Positions 35,649 to 43,785 of a stretch of DNA of 64,000 bases are shown piece by piece; position 1 is the first letter of the stretch; each line of letters opens with the position of its first letter. The position numbers and the translations under genes were made by a program. Under the pieces are notes generated by a model. That model had not been told where the DNA came from, did not search any database, and saw only the letters and a program-made list of their open reading frames with translations. Where the stretch lies: the NCBI RefSeq assembly GCF_003855255.1, contig NZ_CP034072.1, forward strand, positions 5,141,208 through 5,205,207, given 5' to 3'. The stretch comes from Mycolicibacterium nivoides. GTDB lineage: Bacteria; Actinomycetota; Actinomycetes; Mycobacteriales; Mycobacteriaceae.

Positions 35649-36185
35649 ATGTGGACAAACCTCCTGGCCGACCAACTGGACTTCCACTGGACCCATCAAT
35701 TGAGGCCGCGATTGGACGGCCTGACCGACGACGAGTACTTCTGGCAGCCGGTGAAAGACTGCTGGACCGTTCACCCCGACGGCGCCATCGACTTCAGTTA
35801 TCCACCGCCACAACCGGAACCGTTCACCACCATCGCGTGGCGACTGGCGCACGTGATCGTCGGTGTGTTCGCGATGCGCAACCACTCACACTTCGGCGGA
35901 CCGCCGGCCGATTACGAGTCCTGGCCGTATGCCACTGATGCGGCCAGTGCCCTGAAACAACTCGACGACACATACCGACATTGGATCGACGGGGTCCGAA
36001 GCCTCGACGAAAACGACCTGCAGAAGCCGTGCGGGCCCGCCGAAGGGCCGTACGGTGATGAGCCGATGGCCGTGCTGGTCCTGCACATCAACCGGGAGGT
36101 AATCCACCACGGCGCCGAAATCGCTTGTATCCGTGACCTTTACGTGCACTCCAACCAAACAGCCCACAACAGCAAGGAGAACTGA
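35649..36185 (+). CDS. DinB family protein
   Basis: A 178-residue DinB-like four-helix protein. Expected metal ligands: His in AWRLAHVIVG and two His in INREVIHHGAEI. Many DinB proteins in actinobacteria are thiol-dependent S-transferases. It is divergent from the WYL regulator and three bases before a second DinB gene. Confidence 0.8.
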   Translation: MWTNLLADQLDFHWTHQLRPRLDGLTDDEYFWQPVKDCWTVHPDGAIDFSYPPPQPEPFTTIAWRLAHVIVGVFAMRNHSHFGGPPADYESWPYATDAASALKQLDDTYRHWIDGVRSLDENDLQKPCGPAEGPYGDEPMAVLVLHINREVIHHGAEIACIRDLYVHSNQTAHNSKEN

Positions 36186-36188
36186 GCC

Positions 36189-36797
36189 ATGCCAGGAATG
36201 CCCCCGCCGGCCACCGACGAACGTCAGACCCTGATCGAGTTCGTCGCCTTTCAGCAGAACGCCTTCCTCGCGGTCGCGCACGGCCTGACCGATGAGCAGG
36301 CCCGATCCACCCCGTCGGTGAGCGCGCTGTCGATCGGTGGGCTGATCAAACACGTCACCGGGATGCAGCAGGCGTGGACCGCGCGCGCCGAGCACGCGCC
36401 GCAGTTTCCGCCGCCGGACCCCCGCCCGTTCGAGAAACAGATGGCCGATTACGCCGACCAGTACGTGATGCGCGACGACGAGTCGCTTGCCGGACTACTC
36501 GAGGCGTTCAAGGCCCAAAACGCCGAGACGCTGCGAATTTTCGCCGAGCGGGACCTCGACACCGCCGTTCCGGTGCCCCGCGATGTGCCGTGGTTCCCGC
36601 AGGACGTCGACAACTGGTCGGTGCGGTGGGTGGCCATGCACGTGATCGAGGAACTCAGCCGGCACGCCGGCCATGCCGACATCATCCGCGAATCCATCGA
36701 CCGCGCCACGATGTACGAGTTGCTGGCGGCCGAGGAGCAATGGCCCGAGACTGAGTGGATCAAGCGCTGGCGGCCCGCCGAACACCGTCCGGCCTAA
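36189..36797 (+). CDS. DinB superfamily protein
   Basis: A 202-residue DinB/DUF664-type protein with GGLIKHVTGMQQAW and VIEELSRHAGHADIIRE, which hold the three metal-binding histidines. A strong AAGGAG precedes the ATG. It follows another DinB gene by three bases, so the pair is one operon. Possibly a mycothiol or bacillithiol-type transferase; substrate unknown. Its TAA lies at the edge of a triplicated repeat. Confidence 0.83.
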   Translation: MPGMPPPATDERQTLIEFVAFQQNAFLAVAHGLTDEQARSTPSVSALSIGGLIKHVTGMQQAWTARAEHAPQFPPPDPRPFEKQMADYADQYVMRDDESLAGLLEAFKAQNAETLRIFAERDLDTAVPVPRDVPWFPQDVDNWSVRWVAMHVIEELSRHAGHADIIRESIDRATMYELLAAEEQWPETEWIKRWRPAEHRPA

Positions 36798-36864
36798 TTG
36801 GCGGCACCGCCGCTTCGCCTATTTGGCGGCACCGCCGCTTCGCCTATTTGGCGGCACCGCCGCC
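36796..36864. repeat. 25-bp tandem repeat, 2.8 copies, at convergent gene ends
   Basis: Units at 36796-36820, 36821-36845 and 36846-36864 (19 bases of the third) are identical but for one base in the first. Each contains the palindrome GGCGG-CA-CCGCC and, on the minus strand, the final codons and TAG of the adjacent TetR gene. It looks like a tandem duplication of the gene's 3' end and could fold as serial hairpins between the convergent DinB and TetR genes. Confidence 0.9.
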
Positions 36865-37455
36865 GAGCACCAGGCGTAGCGCGTAATCCACCACGACCCC
36901 AAGGTCGTCGCCCAGGTTCCCGCCCAGCCACTGCTGGGCAAGCTCGGCCATCGCCCCCGTGTACATGGCCGCGCCGACCTGGGCGGCGACCGGGTCCGAG
37001 CCCGGATTGAGCCGACCGCCCTCGGACAGCACGGCCTCGCGCAACAGGTCCTGGGTCGCCGCGCGCCGCGCGGCCAAGACGGGGTTGGCCCTGGCGTCGG
37101 TGAACAGCACCCGGCCCCGCCGCGGGTCGGCCGAACTGAAGCCCAGCACGGCGGCGATTCCGGCGCGGGTTCGGGCCCGCAGGGAGTCCCCGGCCCCGGT
37201 CATCGCCGCATCGACATCGGCCGCCAGGGCCGCACTCACCTGGTCGTACACCGCGCCGAGCAGATCGTCGGTGTCGGCGAAGCTCTCGTAGAAGTAGCGG
37301 GTGTTGAGACCGCATTCTCGGCAGACCGAACGCACCGACGTCGCGGCTTCCCCACCGTCCCCGAACAGCCGGAACGCCGCATCGACGAGCAGCGCGCGGC
37401 GTTCGGCGCGGCGGTCCGTCAGCGGAACGCCGGCCCATCGAGTCGGGCTGGACAT
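36844..37455 (-). CDS. TetR family transcriptional regulator
   Basis: A 203-residue regulator with helix-turn-helix at about 17-65 (RRALLVDAAFRLFGDGGEAA ... CRECGLNTRYFYESFAD). It is divergent from the MpaB-like oxygenase across 76 bp with inverted repeats, so that gene is the likely target. Its stop codon lies in the innermost copy of a triplicated repeat. Confidence 0.87.
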   Translation of the reverse strand: MSSPTRWAGVPLTDRRAERRALLVDAAFRLFGDGGEAATSVRSVCRECGLNTRYFYESFADTDDLLGAVYDQVSAALAADVDAAMTGAGDSLRARTRAGIAAVLGFSSADPRRGRVLFTDARANPVLAARRAATQDLLREAVLSEGGRLNPGSDPVAAQVGAAMYTGAMAELAQQWLGGNLGDDLGVVVDYALRLVLGGGAAK

Positions 37456-37459
37456 TCCT

Positions 37460-37519
37460 CCAGACTAGATCTGGTCACACCCGTACCCAAAATGTATTCT
37501 GGCTACAGACGTAACCAGA
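37460..37519. promoter_or_regulatory. Candidate TetR operators in divergent promoter
   Basis: Two inverted repeats use the same half-site: CCAGA-CTAGA-TCTGG (37460-37474) and TCTGG-N12-CCAGA (37498-37519). They lie between the divergent TetR and MpaB-like genes. Confidence 0.5.
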
Positions 37520-37531
37520 AGGGGGTTCACG

Positions 37532-38527
37532 GTGAACATGCCGCACCAGGTGCTCGAGCAGATGCTGCAGCGGAAGTTCGACAAGGACATTCGTCAGCAC
37601 TACTTCCGCGGCATGGAGTTCGCCGGGCCGGCGGGCGATCCGGGATGGTTCGGTCCGGGCAGTGCTGTCTGGCATGTCCACTCCCACACCGAGGCACTGA
37701 TCTTCGGCCTGCAGTGCGCGGCTTTCATCGAACGCCTCGATCCGTCGATCTATTGGATGGGCATGCACCATTCGCGGCTGGTCAAGCGCGACGAGAACGG
37801 CACCGCCATTCCGGTCATCGACCCGCAGGGCGCAGCCGTCCGGCTGGGCCACTCCATCGCGTTCTTCATCGGCACCGCCTACGGCAACACCGAGACCGCC
37901 GAACGGGTGGCCAAGACCGTGCGCGCCATGCACCACACCATCAAGGGCACCCGCCCCGACGGCGCGGCCTACGACGCCGACGATCCGGACTGGCTGCGCT
38001 GGAACTATGCGACCGTGGTGTGGGGGCTGGCCACCGCGCACGAGATCTACCATCCGAACCCGTTGCGGGGTAAGAAACTTGACCGCTACTACGGGGAGTT
38101 CATCCGCGTCGGACATGCCTTGGGTGGCACCGACCTGCCGGAAACCAAGGCCGAGACGCTGGATTGCCTGCACTCCTACCTGCCCAAGCTGGCGCTCACT
38201 CATGGGGCCGCCATGGCCACCGGCCCCAACCTGCCGATGCCGCAGAGCGCCGTGGACTGGGCGATTCGCGACACCATGCCGACGTGGGCCAAGCAGCTGA
38301 TCGGGCACACCGATCCGAACCCGATCGAGCGGGCGGGCCGGCGGGCTCTGGTGTGGTCGATCATCAACGGACTGCACACCGCGGCGGGCACCACCCTGGA
38401 GTTCCGGGCAGCGCAAAAGCGGGTCGCCGGCGGCACCACCGTGTCGCACACCGAGCCCTCCTACGTGCCCGGCAGCGACCCGATTCTCAGCCGCGAAGCG
38501 GTCGAAGAGAGTTTCGCATCGGTGTGA
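37532..38527 (+). CDS. DUF2236/MpaB-like oxygenase
   Basis: A 331-residue protein of the MpaB/rubber-oxygenase (DUF2236) family, helical proteins that bind a b-type heme. GPGSAVWHVHSHTEALIFGL, AFFIGTAYGNTETA and WNYATVVWGLATAHEIY are the conserved blocks with candidate heme histidines. It follows GAAGGGGG. It is under a divergent TetR gene and 52 bp before the ABC1 kinase. The oxidised substrate is unknown. Confidence 0.82.
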   Translation: MNMPHQVLEQMLQRKFDKDIRQHYFRGMEFAGPAGDPGWFGPGSAVWHVHSHTEALIFGLQCAAFIERLDPSIYWMGMHHSRLVKRDENGTAIPVIDPQGAAVRLGHSIAFFIGTAYGNTETAERVAKTVRAMHHTIKGTRPDGAAYDADDPDWLRWNYATVVWGLATAHEIYHPNPLRGKKLDRYYGEFIRVGHALGGTDLPETKAETLDCLHSYLPKLALTHGAAMATGPNLPMPQSAVDWAIRDTMPTWAKQLIGHTDPNPIERAGRRALVWSIINGLHTAAGTTLEFRAAQKRVAGGTTVSHTEPSYVPGSDPILSREAVEESFASV

Positions 38528-38579
38528 CTCACGGCACAGATGTTTTTGGCCGCACCGTGGCCTTTGAGACACTGCAGCT

Positions 38580-39956
38580 ATGAGCACTACGCCGCCGAAA
38601 ACCAAGCACCGCGAGGTCGCCAGGCTGAGTCGGGTGCCGTTGCCTGTGGAGGCCGCCCGTATCGGCGCCACCGGATGGCAGATCACCCGCACCGGGGTCC
38701 GCGTCGCCGCCAACATGTTCGGCAAAGGGTCCCTGCAGCACAAGATCATCAAGCAGGTGCCGCAGACGTTCTCCGATCTGGGTCCCACCTACGTCAAGTT
38801 CGGCCAGATCATCGCGTCGAGCCCCGGCGCCTTCGGTGAGCCGCTGAGCCGCGAATTCCGCAGCCTGCTCGACCGGGTGCCGCCGGCCGACACTGACGAG
38901 GTGCACAAGCTATTCGTCGAGGAACTCGGCGACGAGCCCACGAACCTGTTCAAGAGCTTCGACGAGAAGCCGTTCGCCTCGGCCTCGATCGCGCAGGTGC
39001 ACTACGCCACGTTGCACAGCGGCGAGGAGGTGGTGGTCAAGATCCAGCGTCCCGGAATCCGTCGCCGCGTCGCCGCCGACCTGCAGATCCTCAAGCGAGG
39101 CGCGCAGCTCGTGGAGCTCGCCAAGCTGGGCCGGCGGCTGTCCGCTCAGGATGTGGTCGCCGACTTCGCCGACAATCTGGCCGAGGAGCTCGACTTCCGG
39201 CTGGAAGCCCAGTCGATGGACGCGTGGGTGTCGCACATGCACTCCTCCCCACTCGGCGAGAACATCCGGGTACCCCAGGTGTACTGGGACCTGACCAGCC
39301 AGCGGGTACTGACGATGGAACGGGTCACCGGGGTGCGTATCGACGACGTGGCCGCGATCCGCAAGAAGGGCTTCGACGGCACCGCGCTGGTCAAGGCTTT
39401 GCTGTTCAGCGTGTTCGAGGGCGGCCTGAAGCACGGCCTGTTCCACGGGGACCTGCATGCTGGCAATCTGTACGTCGACGACGGCGGCAAGATCGTGTTC
39501 TTCGACTTCGGCATCATGGGCCGCATCGACCCGCGGACCCGGTGGCTGTTGCGCGAGCTCGTGTATGCGCTGCTGGTCAAGAAGGACCATGCGGCCGCGG
39601 GCAAGATCGTGGTGCTGATGGGGGCCGTGGGGACGGTGAAACCCGAGGCGCAGGCCGCCAAGGATCTGGAAAAGTTCGCTACCCCGCTGACCATGAAGTC
39701 GCTCGGGGATATGTCCTACGCCGAAATCGGCAAGCAACTCTCGGCACTGGCCGATGCCTACGACGTCAAACTGCCCCGCGAACTGGTGTTGATCGGCAAG
39801 CAGTTCCTCTACGTCGAGCGCTACATGAAGCTGCTGGCACCGCAGTGGCAGATGATGAACGACCCTCAGCTCACCGGGTACTTCGCCAACTTCATGGTGG
39901 ACATCAGCCGCGAACACAAAGATTCAGACGGGCCCGACGACGGGATCGAGGCCTGA
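38580..39956 (+). CDS. ABC1/UbiB family atypical kinase (Rv0647c-like)
   Basis: A 458-residue UbiB-type protein. KFGQIIASSPGAF is the KxGQ motif near residue 77; ASIAQVHYA is the Ala-rich loop, VVVKIQRPG holds the catalytic Lys, and HGDLHAGNLYV with FFDFGIMG form the catalytic loop and metal site. In other bacteria UbiB supports quinone synthesis; mycobacterial members lie beside lipG and mycolate methyltransferase genes as here. No membrane segments at the C-terminus are clear. Confidence 0.92.
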   Translation: MSTTPPKTKHREVARLSRVPLPVEAARIGATGWQITRTGVRVAANMFGKGSLQHKIIKQVPQTFSDLGPTYVKFGQIIASSPGAFGEPLSREFRSLLDRVPPADTDEVHKLFVEELGDEPTNLFKSFDEKPFASASIAQVHYATLHSGEEVVVKIQRPGIRRRVAADLQILKRGAQLVELAKLGRRLSAQDVVADFADNLAEELDFRLEAQSMDAWVSHMHSSPLGENIRVPQVYWDLTSQRVLTMERVTGVRIDDVAAIRKKGFDGTALVKALLFSVFEGGLKHGLFHGDLHAGNLYVDDGGKIVFFDFGIMGRIDPRTRWLLRELVYALLVKKDHAAAGKIVVLMGAVGTVKPEAQAAKDLEKFATPLTMKSLGDMSYAEIGKQLSALADAYDVKLPRELVLIGKQFLYVERYMKLLAPQWQMMNDPQLTGYFANFMVDISREHKDSDGPDDGIEA

Positions 39957-40883
39957 GTGGCCGGCATGAAGGTGCGGTCCGGATTCGCCAAGTCGTCCGC
40001 GGAACCCGGCGATGTCGACCTCTACTACGAGGACATGGGTGACCCGAACGATCCGGCCGTGCTGCTGATCATGGGCCTGGGCGCGCAGATGCTGTTGTGG
40101 CGCACCGGTTTCTGCGAAAAGCTGGTGAGCCAGGGATTGCGGGTCATCCGGTACGACAACCGGGACGTGGGCCTGTCCACGAAGTTGTCCGGCCGGCGAG
40201 TGGACTCCCCGCTGCCGGTGCGGATGGCCCGGTCATTTCTGGGCCTGCGCAGCCCGTCGGTCTACACGCTCGAAGACGTCGCCGATGACGCGGCCGCCCT
40301 GCTCGACCACCTCAACATCGATAACGCTCACATCGTCGGCGGCTCGATGGGCGGCATGATCGCCCAGGTGTTCGCGGCCCGGCACGCGCAGCGCACCAAG
40401 TCGCTGGCGGTGATCTTCTCCAGCAACAACCAGCCGCTGCTGCCGCCGCCCGGCATCAAGCAGCTGCTGTCGGTGATCACCGGCCCGCCGGCGAATTCGT
40501 CGCGAGAAGCCATCATCGACAACGCTGTTCGGATCAGCAGGATCAACGGCAGCCCCGGCTACCCCACTCCCGAGGATGAGATCCGGGCCCAGGCCGCCGA
40601 GCTGTACGACCGCGCCTACTACCCAGCCGGCATCGCCCGGCATTTCGACGCCATTCTCGGCAGCGGCAGCCTGCGCCACCACGACAAGCGGATCAGTGTG
40701 CCCACCGTGGTGATCCACGGTCGCTCCGACCGGCTGATGCGCCCGTTCGGGGGCCGTGCGGTGGCCCGCGCGATCGCCGGTGCCCGGCTCGTGTTGATCG
40801 ACGGAATGGGCCATGAGCTCCCCGAACCCGTGTGGGACGAAATCGTCGGCGAGCTCAAGACGAACTTCGCCATTGCCACCTGA
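39957..40883 (+). CDS. lipG: Alpha/beta hydrolase, LipG-like
   Basis: A 308-residue alpha/beta hydrolase. IMGLGAQMLLW forms the oxyanion region, GGSMGGMIAQ is the nucleophile elbow (GxSxG), and late motifs GRSDRLMRP (Asp) and GMGHELPE (His) complete the triad. The GTG starts directly after the ABC1 kinase stop; ATG 39966 is an alternative. Same place as Rv0646c, between the ABC1 kinase and mycolate methyltransferases, suggesting a role in envelope lipids; M. tuberculosis LipG is reported as an esterase. Confidence 0.9.
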   Translation: MAGMKVRSGFAKSSAEPGDVDLYYEDMGDPNDPAVLLIMGLGAQMLLWRTGFCEKLVSQGLRVIRYDNRDVGLSTKLSGRRVDSPLPVRMARSFLGLRSPSVYTLEDVADDAAALLDHLNIDNAHIVGGSMGGMIAQVFAARHAQRTKSLAVIFSSNNQPLLPPPGIKQLLSVITGPPANSSREAIIDNAVRISRINGSPGYPTPEDEIRAQAAELYDRAYYPAGIARHFDAILGSGSLRHHDKRISVPTVVIHGRSDRLMRPFGGRAVARAIAGARLVLIDGMGHELPEPVWDEIVGELKTNFAIAT

Positions 40884-41044
40884 TCTCTGCATCTGCAACG
40901 TTAATTCCTTTGCCAGGCACCGAAAAGCTCGGTAGCTGGCCGAACTGCCTCTACGCTTCATTGCAAGCAGCCTGGGGGGGCGGCTAGGTCAAGAAGTGGC
41001 ATAGCGCAGCTCTCGCCGGCGGGTCTCCTCTCGATAGGCGCTGC

Positions 41045-41923
41045 ATGGCAAAACAACCAGAGCAACTCAAACCCCATTTCGACGACGTACAAGCCCATTA
41101 CGACCTGTCCGACGATTTCTTCGCGCTGTTCCTGGATCCGACCAGGACCTACAGCTGCGCGTACTTCGAACGCGACGACATGTCGCTGCAGGAAGCCCAG
41201 TTGGCGAAGATCGACCTTGCGTTGGGCAAGCTCGGCCTACAACCGGGGATGACCTTGCTCGATGTCGGATGTGGTTGGGGTGCAACGGTTATGCGTGCGA
41301 TCGAACGCTACGACGTCAACGTCGTCGGCCTCACGCTCAGCCGCAACCAAGCCGCCCATGTGCAGCGGAGGTTCGACGAGTCCGACAGCCCCCGCTCCAA
41401 GCGGGTGCAGCTGGCCGGCTGGGAACAGTTCGACGAGCCGGTGGATCGCATCGTCTCTATCGGTGCGTTCGAACATTTCGGCCACGACCGCTATGACGAC
41501 TTCTTCCGCTTCGCCCACGATGCCCTGCCCGCCGACGGCGTGATGCTCTTGCACACGATCACGGGCTTGAAGCCGCAGCAGATCATCGATCGCGGGATGC
41601 CGTTGTCGTTCGAGTTCGCCCGGTTCGTCAAGTTCATGGTGACCGAGATTTTCCCTGGTGGGCGACTGCCGTCGATCGAGATGGTCGAGGAGCACTCCGC
41701 CCGGGCCGCGTTCACCCTGACCCGGCGGCAGTCCCTGCAGTCGCACTATGCACGCACCCTCGACATCTGGGCCGCCAACCTGCAGGAACACCGCGATGAG
41801 GCCATCGCGATCCAGTCGCAGGAGGTCTACGACCGGTACATGCGCTACCTGACGGGTTGCGCCAGCAGCTTCCGGACCGGGTACATCGACGTCAATCAGT
41901 TCACCCTGCATGTCGCGGGTTGA
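41045..41923 (+). CDS. Mycolic acid methyltransferase, MmaA2/CmaA-like
   Basis: A 292-residue SAM-dependent methyltransferase of the cyclopropane mycolic acid synthase family, acting on meromycolate double bonds. LLDVGCGWGATVMRAI is the SAM site; RIVSIGAFEHFGH and YFERDDMSLQEAQLAK are family blocks. The sequence is closest, from memory, to MmaA2 (cis-cyclopropanation) and PcaA, but methoxy and keto branches differ by few residues. It follows lipG by 161 bp. Confidence 0.9.
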   Translation: MAKQPEQLKPHFDDVQAHYDLSDDFFALFLDPTRTYSCAYFERDDMSLQEAQLAKIDLALGKLGLQPGMTLLDVGCGWGATVMRAIERYDVNVVGLTLSRNQAAHVQRRFDESDSPRSKRVQLAGWEQFDEPVDRIVSIGAFEHFGHDRYDDFFRFAHDALPADGVMLLHTITGLKPQQIIDRGMPLSFEFARFVKFMVTEIFPGGRLPSIEMVEEHSARAAFTLTRRQSLQSHYARTLDIWAANLQEHRDEAIAIQSQEVYDRYMRYLTGCASSFRTGYIDVNQFTLHVAG

Positions 41924-42108
41924 TTTCCTTCGCCAACGAGGCACCACCCGAAGCATCTCCGCAGGCAAAACCGGACAAATTGTCGTGCGGCGGGAGAAAT
42001 TTGTTTGCCGACGAAATTCGTTGACGGTAGCGGCAACAGGCCCGTGGCTGATGGCTGCGGTACCCTGAGATTCGCGGGGAGAACTCTACAGCTTGGAGCA
42101 TATCGAAT

Positions 42109-42969
42109 ATGTCCAAATTGACACCGAAATATGAAGAACTGCAGTCGATCTACGACATTTCCAACGAATTCTATGAACTGTTTCTAGGCCCGACAATGGG
42201 TTATACGTGCGGCTATTTCGAGCGCGACGACATGACCGGTGACGAGGCCCAGATCGCGAAGTTCGATCTGGCACTGGGCAAGCTGGGCCTCGAACCGGGG
42301 ATGACGCTGCTGGACATCGGCTGCGGCTGGGGCGCGTGCATGGCGCGGGCAATCGAGAAGTACGACGTCAATGTCATCGGCCTGACGCTGAGTGGCGAGC
42401 AGCGGGAATACGCCATCGAAAAGCTCTCCAAGGTGCCCACCGAGCGCAATGTCGAGGTCCGGCTGCAGGGCTGGGAAGAATTCAACGACGAGGTCGACCG
42501 CATCGTGTCGATCGGCGCCTTCGAGCATTTCGGATTCGAGCGGTATCCGGCGTTTTTCGAGACGGCCTACAACGCGCTGCCCGACGACGGCACCATGCTG
42601 CTGCACAACATCACGGGATTCGACCTGCGGCAGGGCCAGAAGCTCGGCCTGCACATGACGTTCGAAGACGCCCGGTTCGCCCGGTTCATCATGACCGAGA
42701 TCTTCCCCGGCGGCCGGCTGCCGTCGGTGACGATGGAGGAGGAAAAGGCGACCGAAGCCGGGTTCAAGGTGACCCAGCTGCAGGAGATCGGCCCGCACTA
42801 CGTTCGGACCCTCAAGATCTGGGCCGACGCGCTCGAGGCCCACAAGGACGAGGCCATCGCGATCCAGGGCCAGGAGGTCTACGACCGCTACGACAAGTAC
42901 CTCAACGGCTGCCAGAAATACTTCGCCTCGGGCCACATCAGCGTGCATCAGTTCACGCTGCAGAAGTAG
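42109..42969 (+). CDS. Mycolic acid methyltransferase, CMAS family
   Basis: A 286-residue relative of the upstream gene, with SAM motif LLDIGCGWGACMARAI and GAFEHFGFERY. It differs in the N-terminus (YDISNEFYELFLGP) and the substrate loop (NITGFDLRQGQKLG), so it probably has another site or stereochemistry. Nearest remembered relatives are UmaA and MmaA types; exact activity not assignable. It has its own 185-bp upstream region, so it may be transcribed separately. Only two such genes lie here, against four in M. tuberculosis. Confidence 0.88.
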   Translation: MSKLTPKYEELQSIYDISNEFYELFLGPTMGYTCGYFERDDMTGDEAQIAKFDLALGKLGLEPGMTLLDIGCGWGACMARAIEKYDVNVIGLTLSGEQREYAIEKLSKVPTERNVEVRLQGWEEFNDEVDRIVSIGAFEHFGFERYPAFFETAYNALPDDGTMLLHNITGFDLRQGQKLGLHMTFEDARFARFIMTEIFPGGRLPSVTMEEEKATEAGFKVTQLQEIGPHYVRTLKIWADALEAHKDEAIAIQGQEVYDRYDKYLNGCQKYFASGHISVHQFTLQK

Positions 42970-43001
42970 CGAGAAGTAGCCAGAAGCAATCTCGCGCGGT
43001 C

Positions 43002-43028
43002 TGTCGGATCCCGGCACCGTCGTTCGTC
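43002..43028 (+). promoter_or_regulatory. Candidate ECF42 promoter
   Basis: TGTCGG, 17 bases, then CGTC lie 55 bases before the DGPF gene. ECF42 sigma factors are reported to use TGTCGA near -35 and CGA/TC near -10. The match supports self-activation of the operon. Confidence 0.6.
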
Positions 43029-43083
43029 GGATAGGTAGAGAGTGGAACAGAGGGTTCTCACTCGCTGACGCCGGGAGATGACG

Positions 43084-43779
43084 ATGCATTACTTCGCTTT
43101 ACTGATCAGCCGCGACGTGGAACTCGCCCCCGACGAGGCAGCCGAGGGCATGGCTGCCTTCCAGGCTTTCCACGCCAAGGCGGCGTCGGCGATCCGGGCG
43201 GGCGACGCGCTGGACAAGTCCGCCGCCGCCACCCGCATCGCCGGTGGGCCGGACAACCCGACGATCACCGACGGGCCGTTCGCCGAGGGTGCCGAGGTGG
43301 CGTGCGGTTACTACGTGTTCGAGGCCGACAATCTCGATGACGCCCTTGCATTGGCCCGCGATATCCCGGTCGCCCATTTCGGTGCGGTCGAGGTGTGGCC
43401 GATGGTCCACTGGCAGGCCCCCGAGCAGCCGCTGGGCAATGACTGGCTGGCCCTGCTGCTGGAGCCGCCTGAGGACGTCAACACGCCGGGAACCGACGAG
43501 TGGAATGCGCAGGCGGCCAAGCACGGTGAACTCGCCAAGACCATCGGCGACAGGACGCTGGCGGGCGCGCCGCTGCATCCGCCGACCACCGCGACGACGG
43601 TGCGCGTGCGCGACGGCAAGGTGCTGCTGACCGACGGGCCCTACATCGAAGGGGCCGAGGTGGCCAACGGCTTCTACGTGCTGCGTGCCTCCGATCGCGA
43701 GGAGGCGGTCAAACTGGCGTCGATGATTCCCGCATCGGCCATCGAGGTCCGCCAGTTGGCGGGCGTCTCGGGCCTGTAG
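43084..43779 (+). CDS. DGPF (YCII-related) protein, two domains
   Basis: A 231-residue protein with two tandem YCII-like domains. The first carries TDGPFAEG, the second TDGPYIEG, the DGPF motif that names partners of ECF42 sigma factors. The ATG at 43084 has GGGAG at seven bases; ATG 43078 would sit on the ribosome site. It is six bases upstream of the sigma gene. DGPF proteins are thought to act with the sigma factor; their biochemical role is unknown. Confidence 0.9.
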   Translation: MHYFALLISRDVELAPDEAAEGMAAFQAFHAKAASAIRAGDALDKSAAATRIAGGPDNPTITDGPFAEGAEVACGYYVFEADNLDDALALARDIPVAHFGAVEVWPMVHWQAPEQPLGNDWLALLLEPPEDVNTPGTDEWNAQAAKHGELAKTIGDRTLAGAPLHPPTTATTVRVRDGKVLLTDGPYIEGAEVANGFYVLRASDREEAVKLASMIPASAIEVRQLAGVSGL

Positions 43780-43785
43780 TCCTCG

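Noticed and set aside
36796..36864. CRISPR-like array
   Set aside because: Units are directly abutting with no spacers, and there are no cas genes.
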